Assembly: GCF_051014445.1 (NCBI RefSeq)
Contig: NW_027488370.1
Span: 6,882,001 to 6,946,000 of the forward strand
From: Colletes latitarsis
Taxonomy: Eukaryota; Arthropoda; Insecta; Hymenoptera; Colletidae
DNA length: 64,000 nt
Direction: 5' to 3'
In this document: in pieces, positions 11,585 to 25,600 of the stretch
Position numbering within the stretch: the first letter of the stretch is position 1
How the letters are laid out: each line of letters begins with the position of its first letter
The notes under the pieces: model-generated
The model's input: only the letters and a program-made list of their open reading frames with translations
The model's database searches: none
What the model was told of the DNA's origin: nothing
Program-made: the position numbers and the translations under genes

Positions 11585-13021
11585 TGGCCTTTTTCTGGCT
11601 TGGGCCACATAGTAATGAGGTACCACACTGAAACAGTCAATTAAACCTGGTCCCGATTAATATTTTAGAGGATAACGCCGGTTATGTCTGGGTTAGGTCT
11701 GGTACTTGCCCTCATCTGGCTCGTACTTTCGCATTTTTCGCATACTTGTAGGCAGGATCCTGGCCTTTTTCTGGTTTGGATCACGTAGTAATGCGGTACC
11801 ACACCGAAACCGGCAATTAAACCTAGTTCCGATTAATATTTTAGAGGATAACGCCGGTTATGTCTGGGTTAGGTCTGGTATTTGCCCTCATCTGGCTCGT
11901 ACTTTCGCATTTTTCGCATACTTGTTGGCCAGATCCTGGCCTTTTGCTGGCTTGGACCACGTAGTAATTTGGTGCGACACTGAAACAGTCAATTAAACCT
12001 GGTTCCGATTAATATTTTAGTGGATAACGCCGGTTATGTCTGGGTTAGGTCTGGTATTTGCCCTCATCTGGCTCGTACTTTCGCATTTTTCGCATACTTG
12101 TTGGCCAGATCCTGGCCTTTTTCTGGTTTGGATCACGTAGTAATGCGGTACCACACCGGAACAGTCAAGTAAACCTGGTTGCGATTAATATTTTAGAGGA
12201 TAACGCCGGTTATGTCTCGGTTAGGTCTGGGATTTGCCCTCATCTGGCTCATACTTTCGCATTTCTCGCATACTTGTTGGCCGGATCCTGGGCTTTTTCT
12301 GGTTTGGATCACGTAGTAATGTGGTACCACACTGAATCAGTCAATAAAAGCTGGTTCCGATTATTATTTTAGAGGATAACGCTGGTTATGGCTGGGATAG
12401 TTCTGGTATTTGCAATTATCTGGCTCATACTATCGCGTTTTTCGCATACTTCTTGGCCAGATCCAGGGTTTTTTCAGGTTTGGATCACGTAGTAATATGG
12501 TACCACACAGAAACAGTCAATAGAAGCTGGTTCCGAATAGTATTTTAGAGGATGACGCTGGTTATGTCTGGGTTAGTTCTGGTATTTGCAATTATCTGGC
12601 TCATACTTTCGCGATTTCGTATACTTGTTTGCCAGATCCTGGCCTTTTTCTGGTTTGGATCCCGTAGTAATGAAGTTCCACACCGAAACAGTCAATTAAA
12701 CCTGGTTGCGATTAATATTTTAGTGGATAACGCCGGTTATGTCTCGGGTAGTTCTGGGATTTGCCGTTATCTGGCTCGTATTTTCGCATTTTTCGCATAC
12801 TTGTTGGCAAGATCCTGGGCTTTTTTTGGTCTGGATCTCGTAGTAATGTGGTACCACACTGAAACAGTCAATTAAACCTGGTTGCGATTAATATTTTAGA
12901 GGATAACGCCGGTTATGCCTCGGTTAGGTCTGGGATTTGCCATCATCTGGCTCGTACTTTCGCATTTTTCGCATACTTGTTGTCCAGATCCTGGCCTTTT
13001 TCTGGTTTGGATCCCGTAGTA
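10737..13021 (+). repeat. 13-mer HOR (2,285 bp), unit a in core copy 1
   Basis: Positions here match positions 2,285 bp downstream (13 monomers minus 3 bases). The shortfall fits a 2-base-short monomer (CTCGTATTCGC) plus a 1-base-short one (TCGCGATTTCGTATAC). The left end is the GTAGTAATGAAGTTCC variant at 10,731; the right end is the same site at 13,016. The sequence before the two sites differs (GATCTTTGG against GATCCTGGCC), which places the exchange in the shared TTTGGATCCCGTAGTAATG stretch. Confidence 0.85.
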
Positions 13022-16000
13022 ATGAAGTTCCACACCGAAACAGTCAATTAAACCTGGTTGCGATTATTATTTTAGAGGATAACGCCGGTTATGTCTCGCG
13101 TGGGTCTGGGATTTGCCGTCACCTGGCTCGTATTCGCATTTTTCGCATACATGTTGGCCAGATCCTGGGCTTTTTTTCGTTTGGATCACGTAGTAATGTG
13201 GTACCACACTGAAACAGTCAATAAAAGCTGGTTCCGAATAGTATTTTAGAGGATAACGCAGGTTACGTCTGGGTTAGTTCTGGGATTTGCCATCATCTGG
13301 CTCGTACTTTCGCATTTTTCGCTTACTTGTTGGCCAGATCCTGGCCTTTCTCTGGCTTGGACCACGAAGTAATGTGGTGCCACACTGAAACAGTCAATTA
13401 AACCTGGTCCCGATTAATATTTTAGAGGATAACGCCGGTTATGTCTGGGTTAGGTCTGGTACTTGCCCTCATCTGGCTCGTACTTTCGCATTTTTCGCAT
13501 ACTTGTAGGCAGGATCCTGGCCTTTTTCTGGTTTGGATCACGTAGTAATGCGGTACCACACCGAAACCGGCAATTAAACCTAGTTCCGATTAATATTTTA
13601 GAGGATAACGCCGGTTATGTCTGGGTTAGGTCTGGTATTTGTCCTCATCTGGCTCGTACTTTCGCAGTTTTCGCTTACTTGTTGGGCAGATCCTGACCTT
13701 TTTCTGGCTTGGACCACATAGTAATGAGGTACCACACTGAAACAGTCAATTAAACCTGGCGGCGATTAATATTTTAGAGGATAATGCCGGTTATGTCTGG
13801 GTTAGGTCTGGTACTTGCCCTCATCTGGCTCGTACTTTCGCATTTTTCGCATACTTGTAGGCAGGATCCTGGCCTTTTTCTGGCTTGGGCCACATAGTAA
13901 TGAGGTACCACACTGAAACAGTCAATTAAACCTGGTCCCGATTAATATTTTAGAGGATAACGCCGGTTATGTCTGGGTTAGGTCTGGTACTTGCCCTCAT
14001 CTGGCTCGTACTTTCGCATTTTTCGCATACTTGTAGGCAGGATCCTGGCCTTTTTCTGGTTTGGATCACGTAGTAATGCGGTACCACACCGAAACCGGCA
14101 ATTAAACCTAGTTCCGATTAATATTTTAGAGGATAACGCCGGTTATGTCTGGGTTAGGTCTGGTATTTGCCCTCATCTGGCTCGTACTTTCGCATTTTTC
14201 GCATACTTGTTGGCCAGATCCTGGCCTTTTGCTGGCTTGGACCACGTAGTAATTTGGTGCGACACTGAAACAGTCAATTAAACCTGGTTCCGATTAATAT
14301 TTTAGTGGATAACGCCGGTTATGTCTGGGTTAGGTCTGGTATTTGCCCTCATCTGGCTCGTACTTTCGCATTTTTCGCATACTTGTTGGCCAGATCCTGG
14401 CCTTTTTCTGGTTTGGATCACGTAGTAATGCGGTACCACACCGGAACAGTCAAGTAAACCTGGTTGCGATTAATATTTTAGAGGATAACGCCGGTTATGT
14501 CTCGGTTAGGTCTGGGATTTGCCCTCATCTGGCTCATACTTTCGCATTTCTCGCATACTTGTTGGCCGGATCCTGGGCTTTTTCTGGTTTGGATCACGTA
14601 GTAATGTGGTACCACACTGAATCAGTCAATAAAAGCTGGTTCCGATTATTATTTTAGAGGATAACGCTGGTTATGGCTGGGATAGTTCTGGTATTTGCAA
14701 TTATCTGGCTCATACTATCGCGTTTTTCGCATACTTCTTGGCCAGATCCAGGGTTTTTTCAGGTTTGGATCACGTAGTAATATGGTACCACACAGAAACA
14801 GTCAATAGAAGCTGGTTCCGAATAGTATTTTAGAGGATGACGCTGGTTATGTCTGGGTTAGTTCTGGTATTTGCAATTATCTGGCTCATACTTTCGCGAT
14901 TTCGTATACTTGTTTGCCAGATCCTGGCCTTTTTCTGGTTTGGATCCCGTAGTAATGAAGTTCCACACCGAAACAGTCAATTAAACCTGGTTGCGATTAA
15001 TATTTTAGTGGATAACGCCGGTTATGTCTCGGGTAGTTCTGGGATTTGCCGTTATCTGGCTCGTATTTTCGCATTTTTCGCATACTTGTTGGCAAGATCC
15101 TGGGCTTTTTTTGGTCTGGATCTCGTAGTAATGTGGTACCACACTGAAACAGTCAATTAAACCTGGTTGCGATTAATATTTTAGAGGATAACGCCGGTTA
15201 TGCCTCGGTTAGGTCTGGGATTTGCCATCATCTGGCTCGTACTTTCGCATTTTTCGCATACTTGTTGTCCAGATCCTGGCCTTTTTCTGGTTTGGATCCC
15301 GTAGTAATGTGGATCCACAACGAAACAGACAATTAAACCTGGTTGCGATTAATATTTTAAAGGATAACGCTGGTTATGTCTGGGCTAAGTCTGGAATTTG
15401 CCCACATCTGGCTCGTACTTTCGCATTTTTCGCATACTTGTTGGCCGGATACTGGGCTTTTTCTGTTTTGGATCACGTAGTAATGTGGTACCACACTGAA
15501 ACAGTCAATAAAAGCTGGTTCCGAATAGTATTTTAGAGGATAACGCAGGTAACGTCTGGGTTAGTTCTGGTATTTGCAATCATCTGCCTCGTACTTTCGC
15601 ATTTTTCGCATACTTGTTGGCAAGATCCTGGGTTTTTTTTGGTTTGGATCACGTAGTAATGTGGTACCACACTGAAACTGTCAATTAAACCTGGTTCCGA
15701 TTTATATTTTGGAGGATAATGCCGGTTATGTCTGGGTTAGGTCTAGTATTTGCCCTCATCTGGCTCGTACTTTCGCATTTTTCGCATACTTGTTGGCCAA
15801 ATCCTGGCCTTTTTCTGGTTTGGATCACGTGGTAATGCGGTACCACACCGAAACAGTCAAGTAAACCTGGTTGCGATTAATATTTAGAGGATTACGCCGG
15901 TTATGTCTCGGTTAGGTCTGGGATTTGCCCTCATCTGGCTCGTACATTCGCATTTTTCGCCTACTTGTTGGCAAGATCCTGGGCTTTCTCTGGTTGGGAT

Positions 16001-19000
16001 CACGTAGTAATGCGGTACCACACCGAAGCAGTCAATTAAACCTGGTTGCAATTATTATTTTAGAGGATAACGCTGGTTATGTCTGGGTTAGTTCTGTTAT
16101 TTGCAATTATCTGGCTCGTACTTTCGCATTTTTCGCATATTTGTTGGCAAGATCCTGGGCTTTTTTTGGTTTGGATCACGTAGTAATGTGGTACCACACT
16201 GAAACAGTCAATAAAAGCTGGTTCCGAATAGTATTTTAGAGGATAACGCAGGTTACGTCTGGGTTAGTTCTGGTATTTGCAATCATCTGGCTCATACTTT
16301 CGCGTTTTTCGCATACTTGTTGACCAGATCTTTGGTTTTTTCTGGTTTGGATCCCGTAGTAATGAAGTTCCACACCGAAACAGTCAATTAAACCTGGTTG
16401 CGATTATTATTTTAGAGGATAACGCCGGTTATGTCTCGGGTAGTTCTGGGATTTGCCGTTATCTGGCTCGTATTTTCGCATTTTTCGCATACTTGTTGGC
16501 AAGATCCTGGGCTTTTTTTGGTCTGGATCTCGTAGTAATGTGGTACCACACTGAAACAGTCAATTAAACCTGGTTGCGATTAATATTTTAGAGGATAACG
16601 CCGGTTATGCCTCGGTTAGGTCTGGGATTTGCCATCATCTGGCTCGTACTTTCGCATTTTTCGCATACTTGTTGTCCAGATCCTGGCCTTTCTCTGGTTT
16701 GGATCCCGTAGTAATGTGGATCCACAACGAAACAGACAATTAAACCTGGTTGCGATTAATATTTTAGAGGATAACGCCGGTTATGTCTGGGCTAAGTCTG
16801 GAATTTGCCCACATCTGGCTCGTACTTTCGCATTTTTCGCATACTTGTTGGCCAGATACTGGGCTTTTTCTGTTTTGGTTCACGTAGTAATGTGGTACCA
16901 CACTGAAACAGTCAATAAAAGCTGGTTCCGAATAGTATTTTAGAGGATAACGCAGGTAACGTCTGGGTTAGTTCTGGTATTTGCAATCATCTGCCTCGTA
17001 CTTTCGCATTTTTCGCATACTTGTTGGCAAGATCCTGGGTTTTTTTTGGTTTGGATCACGTAGTAATGTGGTACCACACTGAAACGGTCAATTAAACCTG
17101 GTTCCGATTAATATTTTAGAGGATAATGCCGGTTATGTCTGGATTAGGTCTGGTATTTGCCCTCATCTGGCTCGTACTTTCGCATTTTTCGCATACTTGT
17201 TGGCCAAATGCTGGCCTTTTTCTGGTTTGGATCACGTAGTAATGCGGTACCACACTGAAACAGTCAATTAAACCTGGTTTCAGTTAGTATTTTAGAGGAT
17301 AACGCCGGTTATGTCTGGGTTAGGTCTGGTATTTGCCCTCATCTGGCTCGGTCTTTCGCATTTTTCGCAAACTTGTTGGCCAGATCCTGGCCTTTTTCTG
17401 GATTGGATCACGTGGTAATGCGGTACCACACCGAAACAGTCAAGTAAACCTGGTTGCGATTAATATTTAGAGGATTACGCCGGTTATGTCTCGGTTAGGT
17501 CTGGGATTTGCCCTCATCTGGCTCGTACATTCGCATTTTTCGCCTACTTGTTGGCAAGATCCTGGGCTTTCTCTGGTTGGGATCACGTAGTAATGCGGTA
17601 CCACACCGAAGCAGTCAATTAAACCTGGTTGCAATTATTATTTTAGAGGATAACGCTGGTTATGTCTGGGTTAGTTCTGTTATTTGCAATTATCTGGCTC
17701 GTACTTTCGCATTTTTCGCATACTTGTTGGCAAGATCCTGGGCTTTTTTTGGTTTGGATCACGTAGTAATGTGGTACCACACTGAAACAGTCAATAAAAG
17801 CTGGTTCCTAATAGTATTTTAGAGGATAACGCAGGTTACGTCTGGGTTAGCTCTGGTATTTGCAATCATCTGGCTCATACTTTCGCGTTTTTCGCATACT
17901 TGTTGACCAGATCTTTGGTTTTTTCTGGTTTGGATCCCGTAGTAATGAAGTTCCACACCGAAACAGTCAATTAAACCTGGTTGCGATTATTATTTTAGAG
18001 GATAACGCCGGTTATGTCTCGCGTGGGTCTGGGATTTGCCGTCACCTGGCTCGTATTCGCATTTTTCGCATACATGTTGGCCAGATCCTGGGCTTTTTTT
18101 CGTTTGGATCACGTAGTAATGTGGTACCACACTGAAACAGTCAATAAAAGCTGGTTCCGAATAGTATTTTAGAGGATAACGCAGGTTACGTCTGGGTTAG
18201 TTCTGGGATTTGCCATCATCTGGCTCGTACTTTCGCATTTTTCGCTTACTTGTTGGCCAGATCCTGGCCTTTCTCTGGCTTGGACCACGAAGTAATGTGG
18301 TGCCACACTGAAACAGTCAATTAAACCTGGTCCCGATTAATATTTTAGAGGATAACGCCGGTTATGTCTGGGTTAGGTCTGGTACTTGCCCTCATCTGGC
18401 TCGTACTTTCGCATTTTTCGCATACTTGTAGGCAGGATCCTGGCCTTTTTCTGGTTTGGATCACGTAGTAATGCGGTACCACACCGAAACCGGCAATTAA
18501 ACCTAGTTCCGATTAATATTTTAGAGGATAACGCCGGTTATGTCTGGGTTAGGTCTGGTATTTGTCCTCATCTGGCTCGTACTTTCGCAGTTTTCGCTTA
18601 CTTGTTGGGCAGATCCTGACCTTTTTCTGGCTTGGACCACATAGTAATGAGGTACCACACTGAAACAGTCAATTAAACCTGGCGGCGATTAATATTTTAG
18701 AGGATAATGCCGGTTATGTCTGGGTTAGGTCTGGTACTTGCCCTCATCTGGCTCGTACTTTCGCATTTTTCGCATACTTGTAGGCAGGATCCTGGCCTTT
18801 TTCTGGCTTGGGCCACATAGTAATGAGGTACCACACTGAAACAGTCAATTAAACCTGGTCCCGATTAATATTTTAGAGGATAACGCCGGTTATGTCTGGG
18901 TTAGGTCTGGTACTTGCCCTCATCTGGCTCGTACTTTCGCATTTTTCGCATACTTGTAGGCAGGATCCTGGCCTTTTTCTGGTTTGGATCACGTAGTAAT

Positions 19001-19699
19001 GCGGTACCACACCGAAACCGGCAATTAAACCTAGTTCCGATTAATATTTTAGAGGATAACGCCGGTTATGTCTGGGTTAGGTCTGGTATTTGCCCTCATC
19101 TGGCTCGTACTTTCGCATTTTTCGCATACTTGTTGGCCAGATCCTGGCCTTTTGCTGGCTTGGACCACGTAGTAATTTGGTGCGACACTGAAACAGTCAA
19201 TTAAACCTGGTTCCGATTAATATTTTAGTGGATAACGCCGGTTATGTCTGGGTTAGGTCTGGTATTTGCCCTCATCTGGCTCGTACTTTCGCATTTTTCG
19301 CATACTTGTTGGCCAGATCCTGGCCTTTTTCTGGTTTGGATCACGTAGTAATGCGGTACCACACCGGAACAGTCAAGTAAACCTGGTTGCGATTAATATT
19401 TTAGAGGATAACGCCGGTTATGTCTCGGTTAGGTCTGGGATTTGCCCTCATCTGGCTCATACTTTCGCATTTCTCGCATACTTGTAGGCAGGATCCTGGC
19501 CTTTTTCTGGTTTGGATCACGTAGTAATGCGGTACCACACCGAAACCGGCAATTAAACCTAGTTCCGATTAATATTTTAGAGGATAACGCCGGTTATGTC
19601 TGGGTTAGGTCTGGTATTTGCCCTCATCTGGCTCGTACTTTCGCATTTTTCGCATACTTGTTGGCCAGATCCTGGCCTTTTTCTGGTTTGGATCACGTA
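11084..19699 (+). repeat. 49-mer HOR (8,616 bp), core copy 1
   Basis: Diagnostic variants recur at a constant 8,616-bp offset (49 monomers minus 8 bases) from 11,084 onward. Examples are the GTGGTGCCACAC site (11,084 and 19,700 regions), TTTTAAAGGATAACG (about 15,355 and 23,971), GCATATTTGTTGG (about 16,135 and 24,751) and GTCTGGATTAGG (about 17,138 and 25,754). I found no difference between copies 1 and 2 in the rows I compared. The unit holds two 13-mer units and about 4 kb of further monomers, including hybrid monomers near 16,430 and 19,484. Confidence 0.85.
13022..15306 (+). repeat. 13-mer HOR (2,285 bp), unit b in core copy 1
   Basis: Second tandem unit, matching unit a. It ends at 15,301, where GTAGTAATG is followed by TGGATCC instead of AAGTTCC, so the duplication is exactly two units long. 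Units a and b looked essentially identical in the stretches I compared, including the TGGCGGCG, TGGTGCGACAC and GGCTGGGATAG markers. Confidence 0.85.
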
Positions 19700-22600
19700 G
19701 TAATGTGGTGCCACACTGAAACAGTCAATTAAACCTGGTCCCGATTAATATTTTAGAGGATAACGCCGGTTATGTCTGGGTTAGGTCTGGTACTTGCCCT
19801 CATCTGGCTCGTACTTTCGCATTTTTCGCATACTTGTAGGCAGGATCCTGGCCTTTTTCTGGTTTGGATCACGTAGTAATGCGGTACCACACCGAAACCG
19901 GCAATTAAACCTAGTTCCGATTAATATTTTAGAGGATAACGCCGGTTATGTCTGGGTTAGGTCTGGTATTTGTCCTCATCTGGCTCGTACTTTCGCAGTT
20001 TTCGCTTACTTGTTGGGCAGATCCTGACCTTTTTCTGGCTTGGACCACATAGTAATGAGGTACCACACTGAAACAGTCAATTAAACCTGGCGGCGATTAA
20101 TATTTTAGAGGATAATGCCGGTTATGTCTGGGTTAGGTCTGGTACTTGCCCTCATCTGGCTCGTACTTTCGCATTTTTCGCATACTTGTAGGCAGGATCC
20201 TGGCCTTTTTCTGGCTTGGGCCACATAGTAATGAGGTACCACACTGAAACAGTCAATTAAACCTGGTCCCGATTAATATTTTAGAGGATAACGCCGGTTA
20301 TGTCTGGGTTAGGTCTGGTACTTGCCCTCATCTGGCTCGTACTTTCGCATTTTTCGCATACTTGTAGGCAGGATCCTGGCCTTTTTCTGGTTTGGATCAC
20401 GTAGTAATGCGGTACCACACCGAAACCGGCAATTAAACCTAGTTCCGATTAATATTTTAGAGGATAACGCCGGTTATGTCTGGGTTAGGTCTGGTATTTG
20501 CCCTCATCTGGCTCGTACTTTCGCATTTTTCGCATACTTGTTGGCCAGATCCTGGCCTTTTGCTGGCTTGGACCACGTAGTAATTTGGTGCGACACTGAA
20601 ACAGTCAATTAAACCTGGTTCCGATTAATATTTTAGTGGATAACGCCGGTTATGTCTGGGTTAGGTCTGGTATTTGCCCTCATCTGGCTCGTACTTTCGC
20701 ATTTTTCGCATACTTGTTGGCCAGATCCTGGCCTTTTTCTGGTTTGGATCACGTAGTAATGCGGTACCACACCGGAACAGTCAAGTAAACCTGGTTGCGA
20801 TTAATATTTTAGAGGATAACGCCGGTTATGTCTCGGTTAGGTCTGGGATTTGCCCTCATCTGGCTCATACTTTCGCATTTCTCGCATACTTGTTGGCCGG
20901 ATCCTGGGCTTTTTCTGGTTTGGATCACGTAGTAATGTGGTACCACACTGAATCAGTCAATAAAAGCTGGTTCCGATTATTATTTTAGAGGATAACGCTG
21001 GTTATGGCTGGGATAGTTCTGGTATTTGCAATTATCTGGCTCATACTATCGCGTTTTTCGCATACTTCTTGGCCAGATCCAGGGTTTTTTCAGGTTTGGA
21101 TCACGTAGTAATATGGTACCACACAGAAACAGTCAATAGAAGCTGGTTCCGAATAGTATTTTAGAGGATGACGCTGGTTATGTCTGGGTTAGTTCTGGTA
21201 TTTGCAATTATCTGGCTCATACTTTCGCGATTTCGTATACTTGTTTGCCAGATCCTGGCCTTTTTCTGGTTTGGATCCCGTAGTAATGAAGTTCCACACC
21301 GAAACAGTCAATTAAACCTGGTTGCGATTAATATTTTAGTGGATAACGCCGGTTATGTCTCGGGTAGTTCTGGGATTTGCCGTTATCTGGCTCGTATTTT
21401 CGCATTTTTCGCATACTTGTTGGCAAGATCCTGGGCTTTTTTTGGTCTGGATCTCGTAGTAATGTGGTACCACACTGAAACAGTCAATTAAACCTGGTTG
21501 CGATTAATATTTTAGAGGATAACGCCGGTTATGCCTCGGTTAGGTCTGGGATTTGCCATCATCTGGCTCGTACTTTCGCATTTTTCGCATACTTGTTGTC
21601 CAGATCCTGGCCTTTTTCTGGTTTGGATCCCGTAGTAATGAAGTTCCACACCGAAACAGTCAATTAAACCTGGTTGCGATTATTATTTTAGAGGATAACG
21701 CCGGTTATGTCTCGCGTGGGTCTGGGATTTGCCGTCACCTGGCTCGTATTCGCATTTTTCGCATACATGTTGGCCAGATCCTGGGCTTTTTTTCGTTTGG
21801 ATCACGTAGTAATGTGGTACCACACTGAAACAGTCAATAAAAGCTGGTTCCGAATAGTATTTTAGAGGATAACGCAGGTTACGTCTGGGTTAGTTCTGGG
21901 ATTTGCCATCATCTGGCTCGTACTTTCGCATTTTTCGCTTACTTGTTGGCCAGATCCTGGCCTTTCTCTGGCTTGGACCACGAAGTAATGTGGTGCCACA
22001 CTGAAACAGTCAATTAAACCTGGTCCCGATTAATATTTTAGAGGATAACGCCGGTTATGTCTGGGTTAGGTCTGGTACTTGCCCTCATCTGGCTCGTACT
22101 TTCGCATTTTTCGCATACTTGTAGGCAGGATCCTGGCCTTTTTCTGGTTTGGATCACGTAGTAATGCGGTACCACACCGAAACCGGCAATTAAACCTAGT
22201 TCCGATTAATATTTTAGAGGATAACGCCGGTTATGTCTGGGTTAGGTCTGGTATTTGTCCTCATCTGGCTCGTACTTTCGCAGTTTTCGCTTACTTGTTG
22301 GGCAGATCCTGACCTTTTTCTGGCTTGGACCACATAGTAATGAGGTACCACACTGAAACAGTCAATTAAACCTGGCGGCGATTAATATTTTAGAGGATAA
22401 TGCCGGTTATGTCTGGGTTAGGTCTGGTACTTGCCCTCATCTGGCTCGTACTTTCGCATTTTTCGCATACTTGTAGGCAGGATCCTGGCCTTTTTCTGGC
22501 TTGGGCCACATAGTAATGAGGTACCACACTGAAACAGTCAATTAAACCTGGTCCCGATTAATATTTTAGAGGATAACGCCGGTTATGTCTGGGTTAGGTC

Positions 22601-25600
22601 TGGTACTTGCCCTCATCTGGCTCGTACTTTCGCATTTTTCGCATACTTGTAGGCAGGATCCTGGCCTTTTTCTGGTTTGGATCACGTAGTAATGCGGTAC
22701 CACACCGAAACCGGCAATTAAACCTAGTTCCGATTAATATTTTAGAGGATAACGCCGGTTATGTCTGGGTTAGGTCTGGTATTTGCCCTCATCTGGCTCG
22801 TACTTTCGCATTTTTCGCATACTTGTTGGCCAGATCCTGGCCTTTTGCTGGCTTGGACCACGTAGTAATTTGGTGCGACACTGAAACAGTCAATTAAACC
22901 TGGTTCCGATTAATATTTTAGTGGATAACGCCGGTTATGTCTGGGTTAGGTCTGGTATTTGCCCTCATCTGGCTCGTACTTTCGCATTTTTCGCATACTT
23001 GTTGGCCAGATCCTGGCCTTTTTCTGGTTTGGATCACGTAGTAATGCGGTACCACACCGGAACAGTCAAGTAAACCTGGTTGCGATTAATATTTTAGAGG
23101 ATAACGCCGGTTATGTCTCGGTTAGGTCTGGGATTTGCCCTCATCTGGCTCATACTTTCGCATTTCTCGCATACTTGTTGGCCGGATCCTGGGCTTTTTC
23201 TGGTTTGGATCACGTAGTAATGTGGTACCACACTGAATCAGTCAATAAAAGCTGGTTCCGATTATTATTTTAGAGGATAACGCTGGTTATGGCTGGGATA
23301 GTTCTGGTATTTGCAATTATCTGGCTCATACTATCGCGTTTTTCGCATACTTCTTGGCCAGATCCAGGGTTTTTTCAGGTTTGGATCACGTAGTAATATG
23401 GTACCACACAGAAACAGTCAATAGAAGCTGGTTCCGAATAGTATTTTAGAGGATGACGCTGGTTATGTCTGGGTTAGTTCTGGTATTTGCAATTATCTGG
23501 CTCATACTTTCGCGATTTCGTATACTTGTTTGCCAGATCCTGGCCTTTTTCTGGTTTGGATCCCGTAGTAATGAAGTTCCACACCGAAACAGTCAATTAA
23601 ACCTGGTTGCGATTAATATTTTAGTGGATAACGCCGGTTATGTCTCGGGTAGTTCTGGGATTTGCCGTTATCTGGCTCGTATTTTCGCATTTTTCGCATA
23701 CTTGTTGGCAAGATCCTGGGCTTTTTTTGGTCTGGATCTCGTAGTAATGTGGTACCACACTGAAACAGTCAATTAAACCTGGTTGCGATTAATATTTTAG
23801 AGGATAACGCCGGTTATGCCTCGGTTAGGTCTGGGATTTGCCATCATCTGGCTCGTACTTTCGCATTTTTCGCATACTTGTTGTCCAGATCCTGGCCTTT
23901 TTCTGGTTTGGATCCCGTAGTAATGTGGATCCACAACGAAACAGACAATTAAACCTGGTTGCGATTAATATTTTAAAGGATAACGCTGGTTATGTCTGGG
24001 CTAAGTCTGGAATTTGCCCACATCTGGCTCGTACTTTCGCATTTTTCGCATACTTGTTGGCCGGATACTGGGCTTTTTCTGTTTTGGATCACGTAGTAAT
24101 GTGGTACCACACTGAAACAGTCAATAAAAGCTGGTTCCGAATAGTATTTTAGAGGATAACGCAGGTAACGTCTGGGTTAGTTCTGGTATTTGCAATCATC
24201 TGCCTCGTACTTTCGCATTTTTCGCATACTTGTTGGCAAGATCCTGGGTTTTTTTTGGTTTGGATCACGTAGTAATGTGGTACCACACTGAAACTGTCAA
24301 TTAAACCTGGTTCCGATTTATATTTTGGAGGATAATGCCGGTTATGTCTGGGTTAGGTCTAGTATTTGCCCTCATCTGGCTCGTACTTTCGCATTTTTCG
24401 CATACTTGTTGGCCAAATCCTGGCCTTTTTCTGGTTTGGATCACGTGGTAATGCGGTACCACACCGAAACAGTCAAGTAAACCTGGTTGCGATTAATATT
24501 TAGAGGATTACGCCGGTTATGTCTCGGTTAGGTCTGGGATTTGCCCTCATCTGGCTCGTACATTCGCATTTTTCGCCTACTTGTTGGCAAGATCCTGGGC
24601 TTTCTCTGGTTGGGATCACGTAGTAATGCGGTACCACACCGAAGCAGTCAATTAAACCTGGTTGCAATTATTATTTTAGAGGATAACGCTGGTTATGTCT
24701 GGGTTAGTTCTGTTATTTGCAATTATCTGGCTCGTACTTTCGCATTTTTCGCATATTTGTTGGCAAGATCCTGGGCTTTTTTTGGTTTGGATCACGTAGT
24801 AATGTGGTACCACACTGAAACAGTCAATAAAAGCTGGTTCCGAATAGTATTTTAGAGGATAACGCAGGTTACGTCTGGGTTAGTTCTGGTATTTGCAATC
24901 ATCTGGCTCATACTTTCGCGTTTTTCGCATACTTGTTGACCAGATCTTTGGTTTTTTCTGGTTTGGATCCCGTAGTAATGAAGTTCCACACCGAAACAGT
25001 CAATTAAACCTGGTTGCGATTATTATTTTAGAGGATAACGCCGGTTATGTCTCGGGTAGTTCTGGGATTTGCCGTTATCTGGCTCGTATTTTCGCATTTT
25101 TCGCATACTTGTTGGCAAGATCCTGGGCTTTTTTTGGTCTGGATCTCGTAGTAATGTGGTACCACACTGAAACAGTCAATTAAACCTGGTTGCGATTAAT
25201 ATTTTAGAGGATAACGCCGGTTATGCCTCGGTTAGGTCTGGGATTTGCCATCATCTGGCTCGTACTTTCGCATTTTTCGCATACTTGTTGTCCAGATCCT
25301 GGCCTTTCTCTGGTTTGGATCCCGTAGTAATGTGGATCCACAACGAAACAGACAATTAAACCTGGTTGCGATTAATATTTTAGAGGATAACGCCGGTTAT
25401 GTCTGGGCTAAGTCTGGAATTTGCCCACATCTGGCTCGTACTTTCGCATTTTTCGCATACTTGTTGGCCAGATACTGGGCTTTTTCTGTTTTGGTTCACG
25501 TAGTAATGTGGTACCACACTGAAACAGTCAATAAAAGCTGGTTCCGAATAGTATTTTAGAGGATAACGCAGGTAACGTCTGGGTTAGTTCTGGTATTTGC